Positions 9,890-18,654 of a DNA stretch of 27,657 nucleotides are shown piece by piece. A program made the translations under genes and the position numbers. Source of the DNA: Myxococcales bacterium (lineage in GTDB: Bacteria > Myxococcota > Bradymonadia > REDH01); NCBI GenBank assembly GCA_018970625.1, contig JAGWVZ010000002.1, positions 1-27,657 of the forward strand. Direction: 5' to 3'. The notes below the pieces were generated by a model that worked only from the letters and a program-made list of their open reading frames with translations, was not told the DNA's origin and did not search any database. Each line of letters opens with the position of its first letter. Within the stretch, counting starts at the first letter, position 1.

Positions 9890-10262
9890 TCGGTCCTGCC
9901 TCGTACCGGGTTGCTTCGTTCGCGAACACGGCACCTAGTGAGTGACGCCCAAAGCTGTCAACGGGCGGTCCCATCAAAATCCCGAGCCGGCACGCAGCGT
10001 GCCAGATTCAGTCGTCCACGGCGGTGGACAGGGCTTATCGCCGTCTGACGACGCTCGTTGGTCATGCGCACGCAGACCCGGGGATGCGCGCTCAGGCCCG
10101 GACGCAGGTTCACCGAAGGAACACGCGCGTTGTCTTCGCCCGCGGCCTGCGGGCCATTACCACGAGCGGTGCATGGCTCCATGAACCAATTCAGGTTTGC
10201 ATCCGGACGGGATTGCCCTACAACACAGCTTCGATGTTCCGCGCTACCGCTGGGTCGAAGAC
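9890..10262. promoter_or_regulatory. Divergent intergenic region between recC and the Clp-like gene
   Basis: This is the only non-coding gap between the two oppositely oriented operons, so it should carry both promoters. I could not identify convincing -35/-10 boxes in either direction. Three perfect inverted repeats are visible: GGCACG/CGTGCC with a 3-nt spacer at 9989-10003, GTCCAC/GTGGAC with a 4-nt spacer at 10014-10029, and GCCCGC/GCGGGC with a 5-nt spacer at 10138-10154. They could be operators or hairpins in the leader of the rightward transcript. In GC-rich DNA, at least one such element is expected by chance. Confidence 0.45.
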
Positions 10263-13181
10263 ATGGAAGAGCAACAGCCGAACCTGTTTCGGGCCGATGG
10301 AAGCCTGGACGAGACCTGTTTCGCTCCCGATGCACAGCAGACGTTGCGACGTTGCACCGAATGGCTGAGCGAGCTCGACCGGTCCGTCTACCTGCCTATC
10401 GATCTGATGGTCGTACTCCTCGATCGGGGCAGCGAGAGTCTTCATCGCGCAATCAGCCTGGCGACGCGTGGCGTGGACCGCGTCGAAGACCTTCGCGACC
10501 AGCTGCGAACGCTGGCACGTCGGGTCGAACGAGAGCGGCACGATACCCCGGCGTTGCGCCAGGCACAGTTCTCCCTGGGCTTTACCGGACTGTTGCAGGA
10601 CGCTGCCCGATGGGCTCATGACTGCGGTCGAAAGGCCATCAGCGAAGCGGATCTCGAACGGGTGGTGCGATGGCGGGCCGAGCTGCAGGAGAGCGCGTCG
10701 ATTCGCTGGGCCATCCGTCAGTTGGCGTCGCCAGAGACGGCCGTGCTCTTCGACAGTGAAGGCAGTCTGCGGACCGACGTCTTTGACCCCGACGCGTTGG
10801 CGGCACTCCGCCGCGCGGCGCGCATCAGCGCACGCGCAGGGATGCCATTTCTGGGTACACCCCACCTGATTGCAGCCTTTTGTACATCGCGCGGGTGCCT
10901 GTTTTCGGCCGCTGAGCAGTCCGGTGTGGACCCTCGAAGACTGCACGACCAGCTGCTGCGCATTGTGGGCACCCGAACCCCACCACTATCCGATTTTAGC
11001 CTCTCCCGGCGCACGCTGACCCCTCGCCTCGCGCGCATGCTGACCGCCGCGCAGGAGCTCGCCGAGCGAAACGGCAGTCGCGTCCGCGAACTCGAAATTC
11101 TGGAGGCTTTTCTGGACGACGGTGGCTCGTCTCTCGACCTCGTCCGGGCGACCGGAGTACTGACGGCGCTGCAGCAGCAGCTTCGCGAGGTTCAGGCGCA
11201 GCGACAGGCCGAGATCGACCCTACCGCCTTCGACCTCAGCCCAGCCGACGAGCCAGCGCCCTTATCGGCAACCCCCGTACTCGACCAGATCGGGCGAGAC
11301 CTGTCAGCCGACGCGAAAGCCGGACTGCTAAAGCCGGTTCTGGGCCGCGAGGTAGAGCTTCAACGAACCATCAACGTGCTGCTCCGCGGCGAGCAACGAA
11401 ATCCGCTGCTCACCGGTGAAGCCGGCGTCGGCAAGACCGCCATCGCCGTCGCGCTCGCGCTTCGCATTCACGAAGGCACGGTTCCTCGACGTCTGCAGGG
11501 AATGCGAGTCGTCGAAATCAACGGGGCCAGCCTCGTGGGTGGCACCTCGTATCGAGGAGAACTCGAAGCACGGATTCGCTCCCTGCTCGCCGAGGCCGAA
11601 CACAACGTCATTCTGTTCATGGACGAAGCGCACGCCGTCTTTGCGCCACGAACGAACTCCGGCCAACCTGCCGAAGTGCCCAACCACTTTAAAAGTGCGC
11701 TCGCCTCGGGAAAAATCGCCGTGGTTGCAGCCACCACAGACGCTGAGTTTCATCGCTGGATTGAACAGGACCCGGCACTGCGTCGGCGATTTGAACGAAT
11801 CGAAATCCCGGAATTATCGGCTCAGGTCACCCGCACCATCCTGAACGGACTCGTGGACTCCTATCAACGGGATTACGAAGCCTGCATTACAGAAGAAGCC
11901 GTTCAGGCAGCGGTCGATTACTCCGTGCAGTTCATGCCTGATCAGTCATTGCCCGATAAGGCAAAGAAGCTGCTCATGGACTCCACCATCGCGGTCGTCA
12001 GCGACCTCGCCCGCATAACCTCAGCCGATACCGTGGCAGAAAACTCCCGAAAAATCGCAGCTCCGCTCGCCATTCCGGTTGTGAAAGCCGCGGATGTCGC
12101 GAAACAGGTGGCACTGAAAACCGGTATTCCGCTTCACCGGATTACGTCCAACTGGGTTGGCGGTCTCACCGGACTGGATACTCGTCTCGCACAACACGTC
12201 CCCGGACAGGAGGCTGCCGCTACGCTCGTCGCCAGCCGACTGGTCGCCGGGCGGTTAAGCAGCGCAGGTCGCAAACGACCACAGGCCGTGTTTGTCTTTG
12301 TTGGCCCTCCCGGAAGTGGACGCACCCGGCTCGCACAAGGTCTGGCCCGCGAACTGTATGGAAGTGACAAAGCGCTGTTGCGGCTTCACATGGCCGACTT
12401 CTCAGAGCCACACTCGGTTTCCCGGCTCATCGGCTCGCCACCCGGGTACGTAGGTTATCAGGACGAAGACGCGCTGGTGTCACCTCTGCGACGTCGCCCC
12501 AGCTCCGTCGTGCTCATGCTCGACTTTGACCTCGCACACCCCAACGTCCAGGAGCGACTCATCCGGGTCTTTGATGAGGGCGAACTGGTAGATACCCGCG
12601 GCCTGAAAGCAGACGCCAGCCACGCAATTTTCGTGCTGACCATCGCCGCCGATCTGGCCGGATCCAGGGTGGGTATCGGCTTCGGGGCCAGTCAAAGTCT
12701 TGCCTCACCCGACGCCCGGGACGGGTTGAGACGCCTGCGACCCGAACTGTTTGAACGCCTCAAGGGATATACCTGGGAATACATTCCCTTCGCGGGTCCT
12801 GACGATGGCCCGCTGGTGCGTGTGCTGCTGATGGAAAAAATTCAGACGCTGCAGAGATCTCTGGTCAACGATTATGGCATTGAGCTCCGAATCGCGACGG
12901 AGATGAAAGACGAGCTCATACAGCAGGCTGGCACCCTGCGAGACATTCGCGACCTGGAGCGACTGTTTCAGCAGCTGGTCATCGAACCCGTCAGTGCAAA
13001 GCTGTTACGCGGAGTTCATGGCGCTGTCATCGTGCTCACCTACGGAGAAGGTGTAATCGAGCCCGACCTCTCCGTGCTGGAGTCTGTTAACCCTTCCCTG
13101 GCGTCGTTGCACGTCGTGCCAGAACGCAGGTCTGAGACCGGAGATTTCACCGTTGCAGAACCCGTCCCCGACATCCCCTGA
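10263..13181 (+). CDS. ClpA/ClpB-like double AAA+ protein with degenerate second ATPase domain
   Basis: The product is 972 residues with two Clp-type AAA+ modules. The N-terminal ~340 residues are helical and hold up to three divergent Clp-N-like segments (about 20-90, 175-250 and 255-320). D1 is intact: Walker A GEAGVGKT (385-392), YRGELEARI pore-loop segment (about 430), Walker B LFMDEAH (D454/E455), and RRRFE arginine fingers. D2 keeps the Clp fold, including GSPPGYVGY (about 725), but its Walker A is GPPGSGRT (Lys to Arg at 687) and its Walker B is LDFD (D754-F755, catalytic Glu replaced). The C-terminal sensor regions also look atypical. There is no ClpB middle coiled coil between D1 and D2 that I can recognise. 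ATG at 10263 is preferred; a TTG at 10197 in the same frame would add 22 residues. It heads a likely operon with the PlsX-like and HAD genes. Family placement is firm; substrate and any protease partner are unknown. Confidence 0.85.
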   Translation: MEEQQPNLFRADGSLDETCFAPDAQQTLRRCTEWLSELDRSVYLPIDLMVVLLDRGSESLHRAISLATRGVDRVEDLRDQLRTLARRVERERHDTPALRQAQFSLGFTGLLQDAARWAHDCGRKAISEADLERVVRWRAELQESASIRWAIRQLASPETAVLFDSEGSLRTDVFDPDALAALRRAARISARAGMPFLGTPHLIAAFCTSRGCLFSAAEQSGVDPRRLHDQLLRIVGTRTPPLSDFSLSRRTLTPRLARMLTAAQELAERNGSRVRELEILEAFLDDGGSSLDLVRATGVLTALQQQLREVQAQRQAEIDPTAFDLSPADEPAPLSATPVLDQIGRDLSADAKAGLLKPVLGREVELQRTINVLLRGEQRNPLLTGEAGVGKTAIAVALALRIHEGTVPRRLQGMRVVEINGASLVGGTSYRGELEARIRSLLAEAEHNVILFMDEAHAVFAPRTNSGQPAEVPNHFKSALASGKIAVVAATTDAEFHRWIEQDPALRRRFERIEIPELSAQVTRTILNGLVDSYQRDYEACITEEAVQAAVDYSVQFMPDQSLPDKAKKLLMDSTIAVVSDLARITSADTVAENSRKIAAPLAIPVVKAADVAKQVALKTGIPLHRITSNWVGGLTGLDTRLAQHVPGQEAAATLVASRLVAGRLSSAGRKRPQAVFVFVGPPGSGRTRLAQGLARELYGSDKALLRLHMADFSEPHSVSRLIGSPPGYVGYQDEDALVSPLRRRPSSVVLMLDFDLAHPNVQERLIRVFDEGELVDTRGLKADASHAIFVLTIAADLAGSRVGIGFGASQSLASPDARDGLRRLRPELFERLKGYTWEYIPFAGPDDGPLVRVLLMEKIQTLQRSLVNDYGIELRIATEMKDELIQQAGTLRDIRDLERLFQQLVIEPVSAKLLRGVHGAVIVLTYGEGVIEPDLSVLESVNPSLASLHVVPERRSETGDFTVAEPVPDIP

Positions 13182-13229
13182 AACACGCTAGATCGCCGAG
13201 CGCTCGACAATCGGCGCGGAAGACCGCTC

Positions 13230-14291
13230 ATGCACACCATCGTACTGGATGCGTCGGGGGACGACGAGGACTGGACCGCCCTGCGAGCTGCCGCTGCAGC
13301 AAGCATTGAACTGGACGTTGATCTTCTGGTCATCGCAGACCAACCCGCTGCGTGGAGGGTGCTGCGTTCGCTGCCATTTGATGCCGAACGCCTCCGTATT
13401 CTGGATATTCGCGAGGATGTGCTCACCAGCGCACCCTCAAACAACGGCACACAAAATCCGACATTACCCGGTATTCCGTCACGCCATGAGTTATCGGTCG
13501 CCACCGGGTTACACCATCTCGCCGCGCACCCGGGCTCGACCTTCATCTCGACACAGGACTACGCGGCGCTCGTACGACTCGCCCCGCATTTTCTGTCGTA
13601 TTTGCCCACCATCAAACAGCCGGCACTCGCCGCGGTGTATCCAACGCTGAGGCGACACGGCACCCGGCGTGACCCATTTGCGCTGCTGCTCGATGTGGGC
13701 GCAACAGCACGCTGCTCCGATGGCGACCTGCTCCGATTTGCCTCCATGGGCTCGGTTTATGCCAGCCTCATTACCGGAAACGAACGCCCGACCATCGGAT
13801 TACTCGCAAATGCGACTCACCCGGACCGGTGGCCCAAACGATTGCGCCGGGCTCACCGCTGGCTCACCGAAGCCCCGCTTCCCTTTGACTATCTCGGACC
13901 CATGCGCGCCGATCGGGTGACGCTCGGAGAAGCCGACGTGATCGTCACCGACGGCTTCACAGGCGATATCCTGTTACGCACGCTCGAAGGTGTCGCGGAT
14001 ACGGCCGAACGACTACTCACCGAAGCGCGCGAACGATTTCGTTTCCGCGTCGGATTTTCTTTGCTCGGCTCCGGCATAGAGCGCCTGCGAGAGTTAACTG
14101 ACTGGCAAAATTATGGAGGTGCTCCACTCCTCGGATTTGATCGCACGCTGATTGTGACGCACCAGCGATCCACGCGCCGAGCCATTTTCAACAGCATTCG
14201 TCTGGCCCGAAAACTGCACCGCCTGAACCTGCAGTCCCATATGTTACAGGCGCTGGAGCACCTGGCAGTGACACGCCCGTCCGATCTCTGA
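13230..14291 (+). CDS. PlsX-like phosphate acyltransferase family protein, divergent active site
   Basis: PlsX makes acyl-phosphate from acyl-ACP for phosphatidic-acid synthesis. The 353-residue length is typical. The PlsX framework is clear: VLDASGDDED near the N-terminus (family LDAMGGD), LLDVGAT (about 150; family LDVGAN), FASMGSVYASL, ADVIVTDGFTGDILLRTLEG (about 230) and GGAPLLGFD (about 295). Several normally invariant elements differ: SAGNTGA is STQDYAA, LLNIGTEE.KG is LLANATHPDRW, and F.GN.E is YLGPMR. The fold is therefore kept while substrate-contact motifs are altered, suggesting a changed substrate or a non-catalytic role rather than the housekeeping enzyme. The usual plsX neighbours (rpmF, fabH) are absent. 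ATG at 13230 is preceded by GCGGAAG. It lies 48 nt after the Clp-like gene and 26 nt before the HAD gene. Confidence 0.8.
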   Translation: MHTIVLDASGDDEDWTALRAAAAASIELDVDLLVIADQPAAWRVLRSLPFDAERLRILDIREDVLTSAPSNNGTQNPTLPGIPSRHELSVATGLHHLAAHPGSTFISTQDYAALVRLAPHFLSYLPTIKQPALAAVYPTLRRHGTRRDPFALLLDVGATARCSDGDLLRFASMGSVYASLITGNERPTIGLLANATHPDRWPKRLRRAHRWLTEAPLPFDYLGPMRADRVTLGEADVIVTDGFTGDILLRTLEGVADTAERLLTEARERFRFRVGFSLLGSGIERLRELTDWQNYGGAPLLGFDRTLIVTHQRSTRRAIFNSIRLARKLHRLNLQSHMLQALEHLAVTRPSDL

Positions 14292-14317
14292 ATATCCTGC
14301 AGAATAAGGACCTTCAC

Positions 14318-15418
14318 ATGGCGATCATGCACAAAAAGCAACGCCCCGAACCGGCCTCAGAAACGACACCACTACCCACGCGATTGCACCATTTTCGTTG
14401 GGACCTCGACAAAACCTACATTCGCACCGATTTCGACACCACACGCGAGCTGGTTCGCACGTGGCTTCAACCTGCCGAAGAGAAACGTGGCATCCCGGGG
14501 GCGCGCGCACTGCTGAGAGAGCTGCTTCGACAGGACCCAGAGCAGGCCGATGTGCGGAAAGTAACCTTTATTTCTGGCTCGCCCCGACAAATGCGCAACG
14601 TGCTGATGCGAAAACTCGATCTGGACGGAATTCGGCCCGACCAGTTCATTCTGAAACCCAACCTCTCCAATTTATTACTGTTCCGTTTCAAGGCGATCCG
14701 AAGTCAGATCGGCTACAAGGTGGAGGCGTTATTGCAGAGTCGCCTGTTTGGAGAGCAGGTCGATGAAACCCTGTTCGGAGATGATGCCGAGCAGGATGCC
14801 CTCGTGTATTGCCTTTACGCAGACCTCATCGCAGGGCGGATTCCACCTTCACAGCTGGAATATATTCTGTACGCAACGGACGTCGACCCACGAGAGGCCG
14901 AACGTATTCTGCGGCTGGCCGCGCACCTCGACCCCACGCAGTCTTCACGCGTGCGGCGCATTTTTATCCATATGGAGCGCCGCTCACCCATGTCTCGTTT
15001 TGATGCGTTCGGAACACGCGTCAGTCCGGTGTACAACTGGTTTCAGGCGGCACTCCTGCTGCATGCGGACGGACTGCTGGACCACGAAGCGCTGACCCGC
15101 GTGGTACTGGACATGCAGCAAGAACGGTACACCGCCTCGCGGCTCACCAACTCAGCTCGCGATCTGATTCATCGCGCGCTGTTGACGCACGCTCAGGTCG
15201 CTACGTCGGCCGCCGCTATAATGTCCGCAACTGCGGGGCTGGACGAGCTGAACGGCGCGTTCGCCGAACAGGTCGCACAGGGCCTGCAAACCCTGCAGCA
15301 GACCGAGGTGCTGGCACCCGCAGAACCTCAGCCCATGGATTACGTGCGCGCTTGCCGCGAGCTGCGCAAATACCGGCGCGAAAAGCTCTCGTTTCCCCGG
15401 CTGCAGCTGCTGGAGTGA
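14318..15418 (+). CDS. HAD-superfamily phosphatase, APP1/DUF2183-like
   Basis: The 366-residue product carries a full HAD active-site set in its first 160 residues: motif I WDLDKTY (D29/D31), motif II FISGSP (S86), motif III Lys in GYKVEAL (K133) and motif IV FGDDAEQDA (D154/D155). The WDLDKTYI opening, the ISGSP element and the GDDAEQD element resemble the APP1 phosphatidate-phosphatase (DUF2183) catalytic domain, which dephosphorylates phosphatidic acid. That family match is by eye and less certain than the HAD call. Residues after about 165 form a mostly helical region I do not recognise. No signal peptide or membrane segment is visible, so the protein is probably cytosolic. ATG at 14318 has AAGGAC upstream; a second ATG at 14327 is possible. 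It is the last gene of the rightward set, next to a PlsX relative, which supports a lipid-phosphate role. Confidence 0.75.
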   Translation: MAIMHKKQRPEPASETTPLPTRLHHFRWDLDKTYIRTDFDTTRELVRTWLQPAEEKRGIPGARALLRELLRQDPEQADVRKVTFISGSPRQMRNVLMRKLDLDGIRPDQFILKPNLSNLLLFRFKAIRSQIGYKVEALLQSRLFGEQVDETLFGDDAEQDALVYCLYADLIAGRIPPSQLEYILYATDVDPREAERILRLAAHLDPTQSSRVRRIFIHMERRSPMSRFDAFGTRVSPVYNWFQAALLLHADGLLDHEALTRVVLDMQQERYTASRLTNSARDLIHRALLTHAQVATSAAAIMSATAGLDELNGAFAEQVAQGLQTLQQTEVLAPAEPQPMDYVRACRELRKYRREKLSFPRLQLLE

Positions 15419-15546
15419 ACGAGGCGCAGGAGCCGCACTGACCCACATCACCATACGCGCAATTCCCGACACAGGCGAAGGCGTTGAACCCGGCAGCTCA
15501 GAATAACGGCGAGCGTGTCTCGAGCAACGCCCTGCAAAACCCTCTG
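15419..15546. other. Convergent intergenic gap
   Basis: The HAD gene and the VWA lipoprotein gene converge here, so transcription from both sides should end in this gap. I see no strong GC hairpin with a T-tract; any terminator may be weak or Rho-dependent. Confidence 0.4.
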
Positions 15547-18405
15547 TTACTCCACAATGACCAGCAGAGAGGCCGAGTCGAGCACCGATCCGACGTCCGA
15601 CACGAAGTCGAAGTAGACCGGATACAGGCCCGGCTCGGGAGCGCTGCCTGAGTTGATCGTGACCGACAGCGAGTACGACACGCCGTTGCGGCTGTTGGTG
15701 ATATCGGTGCCCGCCACAGCCGGGGCACCACCGCACGCGTCAGCGCGGGCGGCGGCAGACTCGATCGACCAGGCACTCACAAGGGTCGACGTATCGAAGC
15801 CGGACAATGCAAAGACGTTCTCGTCGCGCTGGACCACGACGTTGCCATTGTACGACAGACCGATGGTCGCGACGGTGGCCATTCGCGACAGCGCCGAGGA
15901 GATGTTCGTAGCCGCCACTGGGCTCCCGACATCGAAGACCAGAGGACAATTTCCGCCTCCGTCAGCACTACGACCAGCACCCGCAGCGCCCGAACAACAC
16001 TGGGTTGTGGTGCAACCGGCAGGGCGGGCAGTGCCAGTCCCAAAGGCACAGGTAGGCACCAGCGCGCTCGTGTTCGAGGCGATATTCAGAAGGGACGTTC
16101 GGACGGTCGAAGAATCGGTCAGGTTGCTGGTATTCAGAGCCGCCACGCGAATATCGCGGCTGCTCAACTCGGTGACGGCGGTGACGGTCGTTGCGCCATA
16201 GGGATAGCTCTCTGCATTGAACGACTGCGTGGTGGCGTCGGTCACGTGCACCACCAGTCGCGCGGCGTCGGTGCGGAGGCCAGCGCCACCAACAGTGCCG
16301 TCTGCCACACCCCGCACCAGATTCAGGGCCGAGTTGAACGCGGGGACCGTGCTACCTGCACAGGCCGTGCGACCGGCGCCGGTGGCGATCTGGTACAGCG
16401 ACTCCACGCCGGTCTCGGGCAGGTCACCTCCGTTGCCGATGGAGAGCTCATCGAGCGCAGCGTAGGCGGTGGTGAAGAGCGACGTGGCGCGCTGTCGCAG
16501 ACGGAAGGAATAGTCGGTGCCCACCACGCCAAAGCCGGTGCCACACGGGAAGTCGCGGAAATCACTGACTGCTACCCGAACATCGCCAATGACCGACTGC
16601 AGTGCAGGAAGGAAGGAGTCCCGGGCTGCATCCGGCAGGGCGTTGACGACCGACCCCATGGAGCCGGTGGTATCGACGTTGAAGACAACATCGGCACGCT
16701 CCACCTCGAACTGCCACGTGAATCGGGTCGTCCTCGCGCTGCCTGCGCCCACATCAATGACCTCGTCGACAATATCGGTCGGGTCGTTTGCCGCCTCGCA
16801 CGCATCTGACCCAACCAGAATTTCCACCCGATCGGAATAACCGTCCCCGTCCGAGTCGGCGTTGTCGCGGTCGGTAGAAGCCGGACAACCCAGCTCGTCT
16901 CCATCCTCCAGACCGTCGTTGTCCGAGTCGGCGTCGTCGCACGCGAGCCTCCCGTCACCGTCCAGATCCGTACCAGGTTCTTCACAGTCGGGCACGCCGT
17001 CGAAGTCGGTATCAGGGTAGTCAACGCCAGCGGCAACAATCTCCTCACATGTCCGCGGATCGCAGACACTCTCCACGCAGTCGCCAGCGATGCAGCGCTC
17101 GCCGTCCGGACAGGCGACGAAGGTCTGGGTGGCACCGCGACCGTCGCAGACTGCCTGCGAAAGACGATCCGGCGAACAGCTCACAGCGTCGGGTTCGCAC
17201 ACGCGCTCGCCGCACTCCGACACGCCGCCCACGGTCACGCACAGCTGGTCCCCGGCCGCGCAGCTCGTCTCGGTGCGCGACGTACCGTCCGAACCGCACG
17301 TGAGCAGGGTATCGCCAGCACACGACGTCGAACCCGCATCGCAGCGAGCCGGGATACAGGCGCCCGAGCGACAGATCTCTTCGGGGTCACACACCACAGG
17401 CGCCGAAAAACCGGTCTCATCGTCCAGACAGACCTGCACGCTGTTGCCGACGCAGCGAGCCGAGCCGGCGACACAGGCGCGCGGCACACAGCTGTTGTCA
17501 TCGCCGCAGCGACACCCGAATCGGGCGCTGATGCATTCCTCCTGTTCCGCACAAATCACCGTTGTCTGCTCTGCGCCAAGGCTATCACACGTCTGAATCA
17601 CGCCATTTTCGCAGGTGACAGAGTCAGGTTCGCACAGCAGCGTAATACAGATACCTGCTTCGCAGTACTGGTCGCTGCGGCAGGGCAGCTCGGTTCGCGT
17701 CGCACCGTCCGCTTCGCAGATGAATGCGGTCGCGTCATCGACGCAGCCAATTTCGTTTGGCGTACAGGGAATGGGCTCGCACTCCGCGCTGGTACCGGCC
17801 CCCGTACAGACCGCGAGCGCACCACAGTCGATCTCCTCGAAAGCCGTGCCATCCTCAATGCAGCGCAACAACGTGTTGCCTTCGCAGCTCTCCTCGCCCG
17901 CCACGCAGATGATGCTGTCAATCGGTATGCAACGCCCCGCACGACAGGTGTTACCGCCCGTACAGTCCTCGTCCGCAACGCACTCGGCTTCCACGCACTC
18001 CCCGGTGCTCGTATCACAACGCTCACCATCGGCGCACGGCGCACCCAGCGTACACTGAGGTACACACTCGTTGGCGATGCACGACTCCGTCGACGCGCAA
18101 TCGATCGGCCCCAGACAGTCGACACAGCTGTTCGTTGCGGGGTCACACACCGACAAGGGACCGGTGCAAGGATTCAGCGCGTCGCACGCCGGTCGACACT
18201 CGCCCGCCGAGCACGTTTCGCCACCCTGACACTGTGAGTCGTCGATGCACGGTGTCAGACCGCCATCAAAGCCTGTGTCACCCACCACGATGACGTCGGG
18301 CTCAGACGTCCCCTCGGCTCCCGGGTCTGCACCGCACGCAGACAGGCCTGTGAGGGCGCACACGACAATAACAGGCAGGACGACACGATCAGACAGACGA
18401 CGCAT
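15547..18405 (-). CDS. Cys-rich / thrombospondin type 3 / VWA-domain lipoprotein
   Basis: This is a 952-residue exported lipoprotein. The signal peptide ends in lipobox LSAC with lipidated Cys24. ATG at 18405 is chosen because GGAGAG sits just upstream; an upstream start at 18450 would put 15 extra residues before the signal. Residues ~35-450 are Cys-rich: short C..G..C..G.C units first, then six repeats of about 45 residues with the pattern C....xxC....L..C...G.......C....C....C. Residues ~460-540 hold Asp-rich TSP3-type calcium-binding repeats (DTDFDGVPDCEE, DLDGDGRLACDDADSDNDG, DSDGDGYSD). A VWA domain follows with MIDAS motif DTTGSMGS at about 575, then a Cys-containing insert and a beta-rich C-terminus. 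Such proteins are common in Myxococcota-type genomes as surface or periplasmic binding proteins. The ligand is unknown. The gene lies downstream of the RHS gene on the same strand. Confidence 0.88.
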   Translation of the reverse strand: MRRLSDRVVLPVIVVCALTGLSACGADPGAEGTSEPDVIVVGDTGFDGGLTPCIDDSQCQGGETCSAGECRPACDALNPCTGPLSVCDPATNSCVDCLGPIDCASTESCIANECVPQCTLGAPCADGERCDTSTGECVEAECVADEDCTGGNTCRAGRCIPIDSIICVAGEESCEGNTLLRCIEDGTAFEEIDCGALAVCTGAGTSAECEPIPCTPNEIGCVDDATAFICEADGATRTELPCRSDQYCEAGICITLLCEPDSVTCENGVIQTCDSLGAEQTTVICAEQEECISARFGCRCGDDNSCVPRACVAGSARCVGNSVQVCLDDETGFSAPVVCDPEEICRSGACIPARCDAGSTSCAGDTLLTCGSDGTSRTETSCAAGDQLCVTVGGVSECGERVCEPDAVSCSPDRLSQAVCDGRGATQTFVACPDGERCIAGDCVESVCDPRTCEEIVAAGVDYPDTDFDGVPDCEEPGTDLDGDGRLACDDADSDNDGLEDGDELGCPASTDRDNADSDGDGYSDRVEILVGSDACEAANDPTDIVDEVIDVGAGSARTTRFTWQFEVERADVVFNVDTTGSMGSVVNALPDAARDSFLPALQSVIGDVRVAVSDFRDFPCGTGFGVVGTDYSFRLRQRATSLFTTAYAALDELSIGNGGDLPETGVESLYQIATGAGRTACAGSTVPAFNSALNLVRGVADGTVGGAGLRTDAARLVVHVTDATTQSFNAESYPYGATTVTAVTELSSRDIRVAALNTSNLTDSSTVRTSLLNIASNTSALVPTCAFGTGTARPAGCTTTQCCSGAAGAGRSADGGGNCPLVFDVGSPVAATNISSALSRMATVATIGLSYNGNVVVQRDENVFALSGFDTSTLVSAWSIESAAARADACGGAPAVAGTDITNSRNGVSYSLSVTINSGSAPEPGLYPVYFDFVSDVGSVLDSASLLVIVE

Positions 18406-18654
18406 AACTCTCCAGTGACGACGAACGCCGATGCCAGGGCATACAACCATGCAGCATCAGCATCTCAGGCGACGTGCAGCCGCATTCTAATCCAGACCGA
18501 AAGCGTAGGTGCCGCACAATGGCACACGAGCATTTGTTCCCCATATTCGATCGGCTCGCTGGTTTCAAATACCGCCCCAAGGAATCGATTGTCCGACGGC
18601 TCGGCTCGTGCCGCCCGCTCATCCTCCGATCTCAACGCCCGGGTCGCCGCTCAC
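18406..18654. promoter_or_regulatory. Gap between RHS gene end and VWA lipoprotein start
   Basis: This 249-nt non-coding stretch holds the ribosome binding site for the VWA lipoprotein (GGAGAG just upstream of 18405) and presumably its promoter. It has no open frame that looks like a gene, so no immunity-type gene sits directly after the RHS tip. Only weak short inverted repeats are present (for example GTGCC/GGCAC around 18510-18530). No clear promoter boxes or terminator were recognised. Confidence 0.4.

Noticed and set aside
9218..10048. A 276-codon + strand frame overlapping the 5' part of recC and the divergent gap
   Set aside because: It is a mirror of recC, rich in Arg/His/Gln, with no recognisable domain; the recC reading has conserved motifs.
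10173..10184. ATG at 10173 as start of the Clp-like gene
   Set aside because: It is in frame but is followed by a TGA three codons later, so the gene must start downstream (10197 TTG or 10263 ATG).
15547..18405. Possible CRISPR-like or tandem DNA repeat in the Cys-rich region
   Set aside because: The regular pattern is at the protein level (six ~45-residue Cys repeats). The DNA is too divergent between units and lacks uniform spacers.
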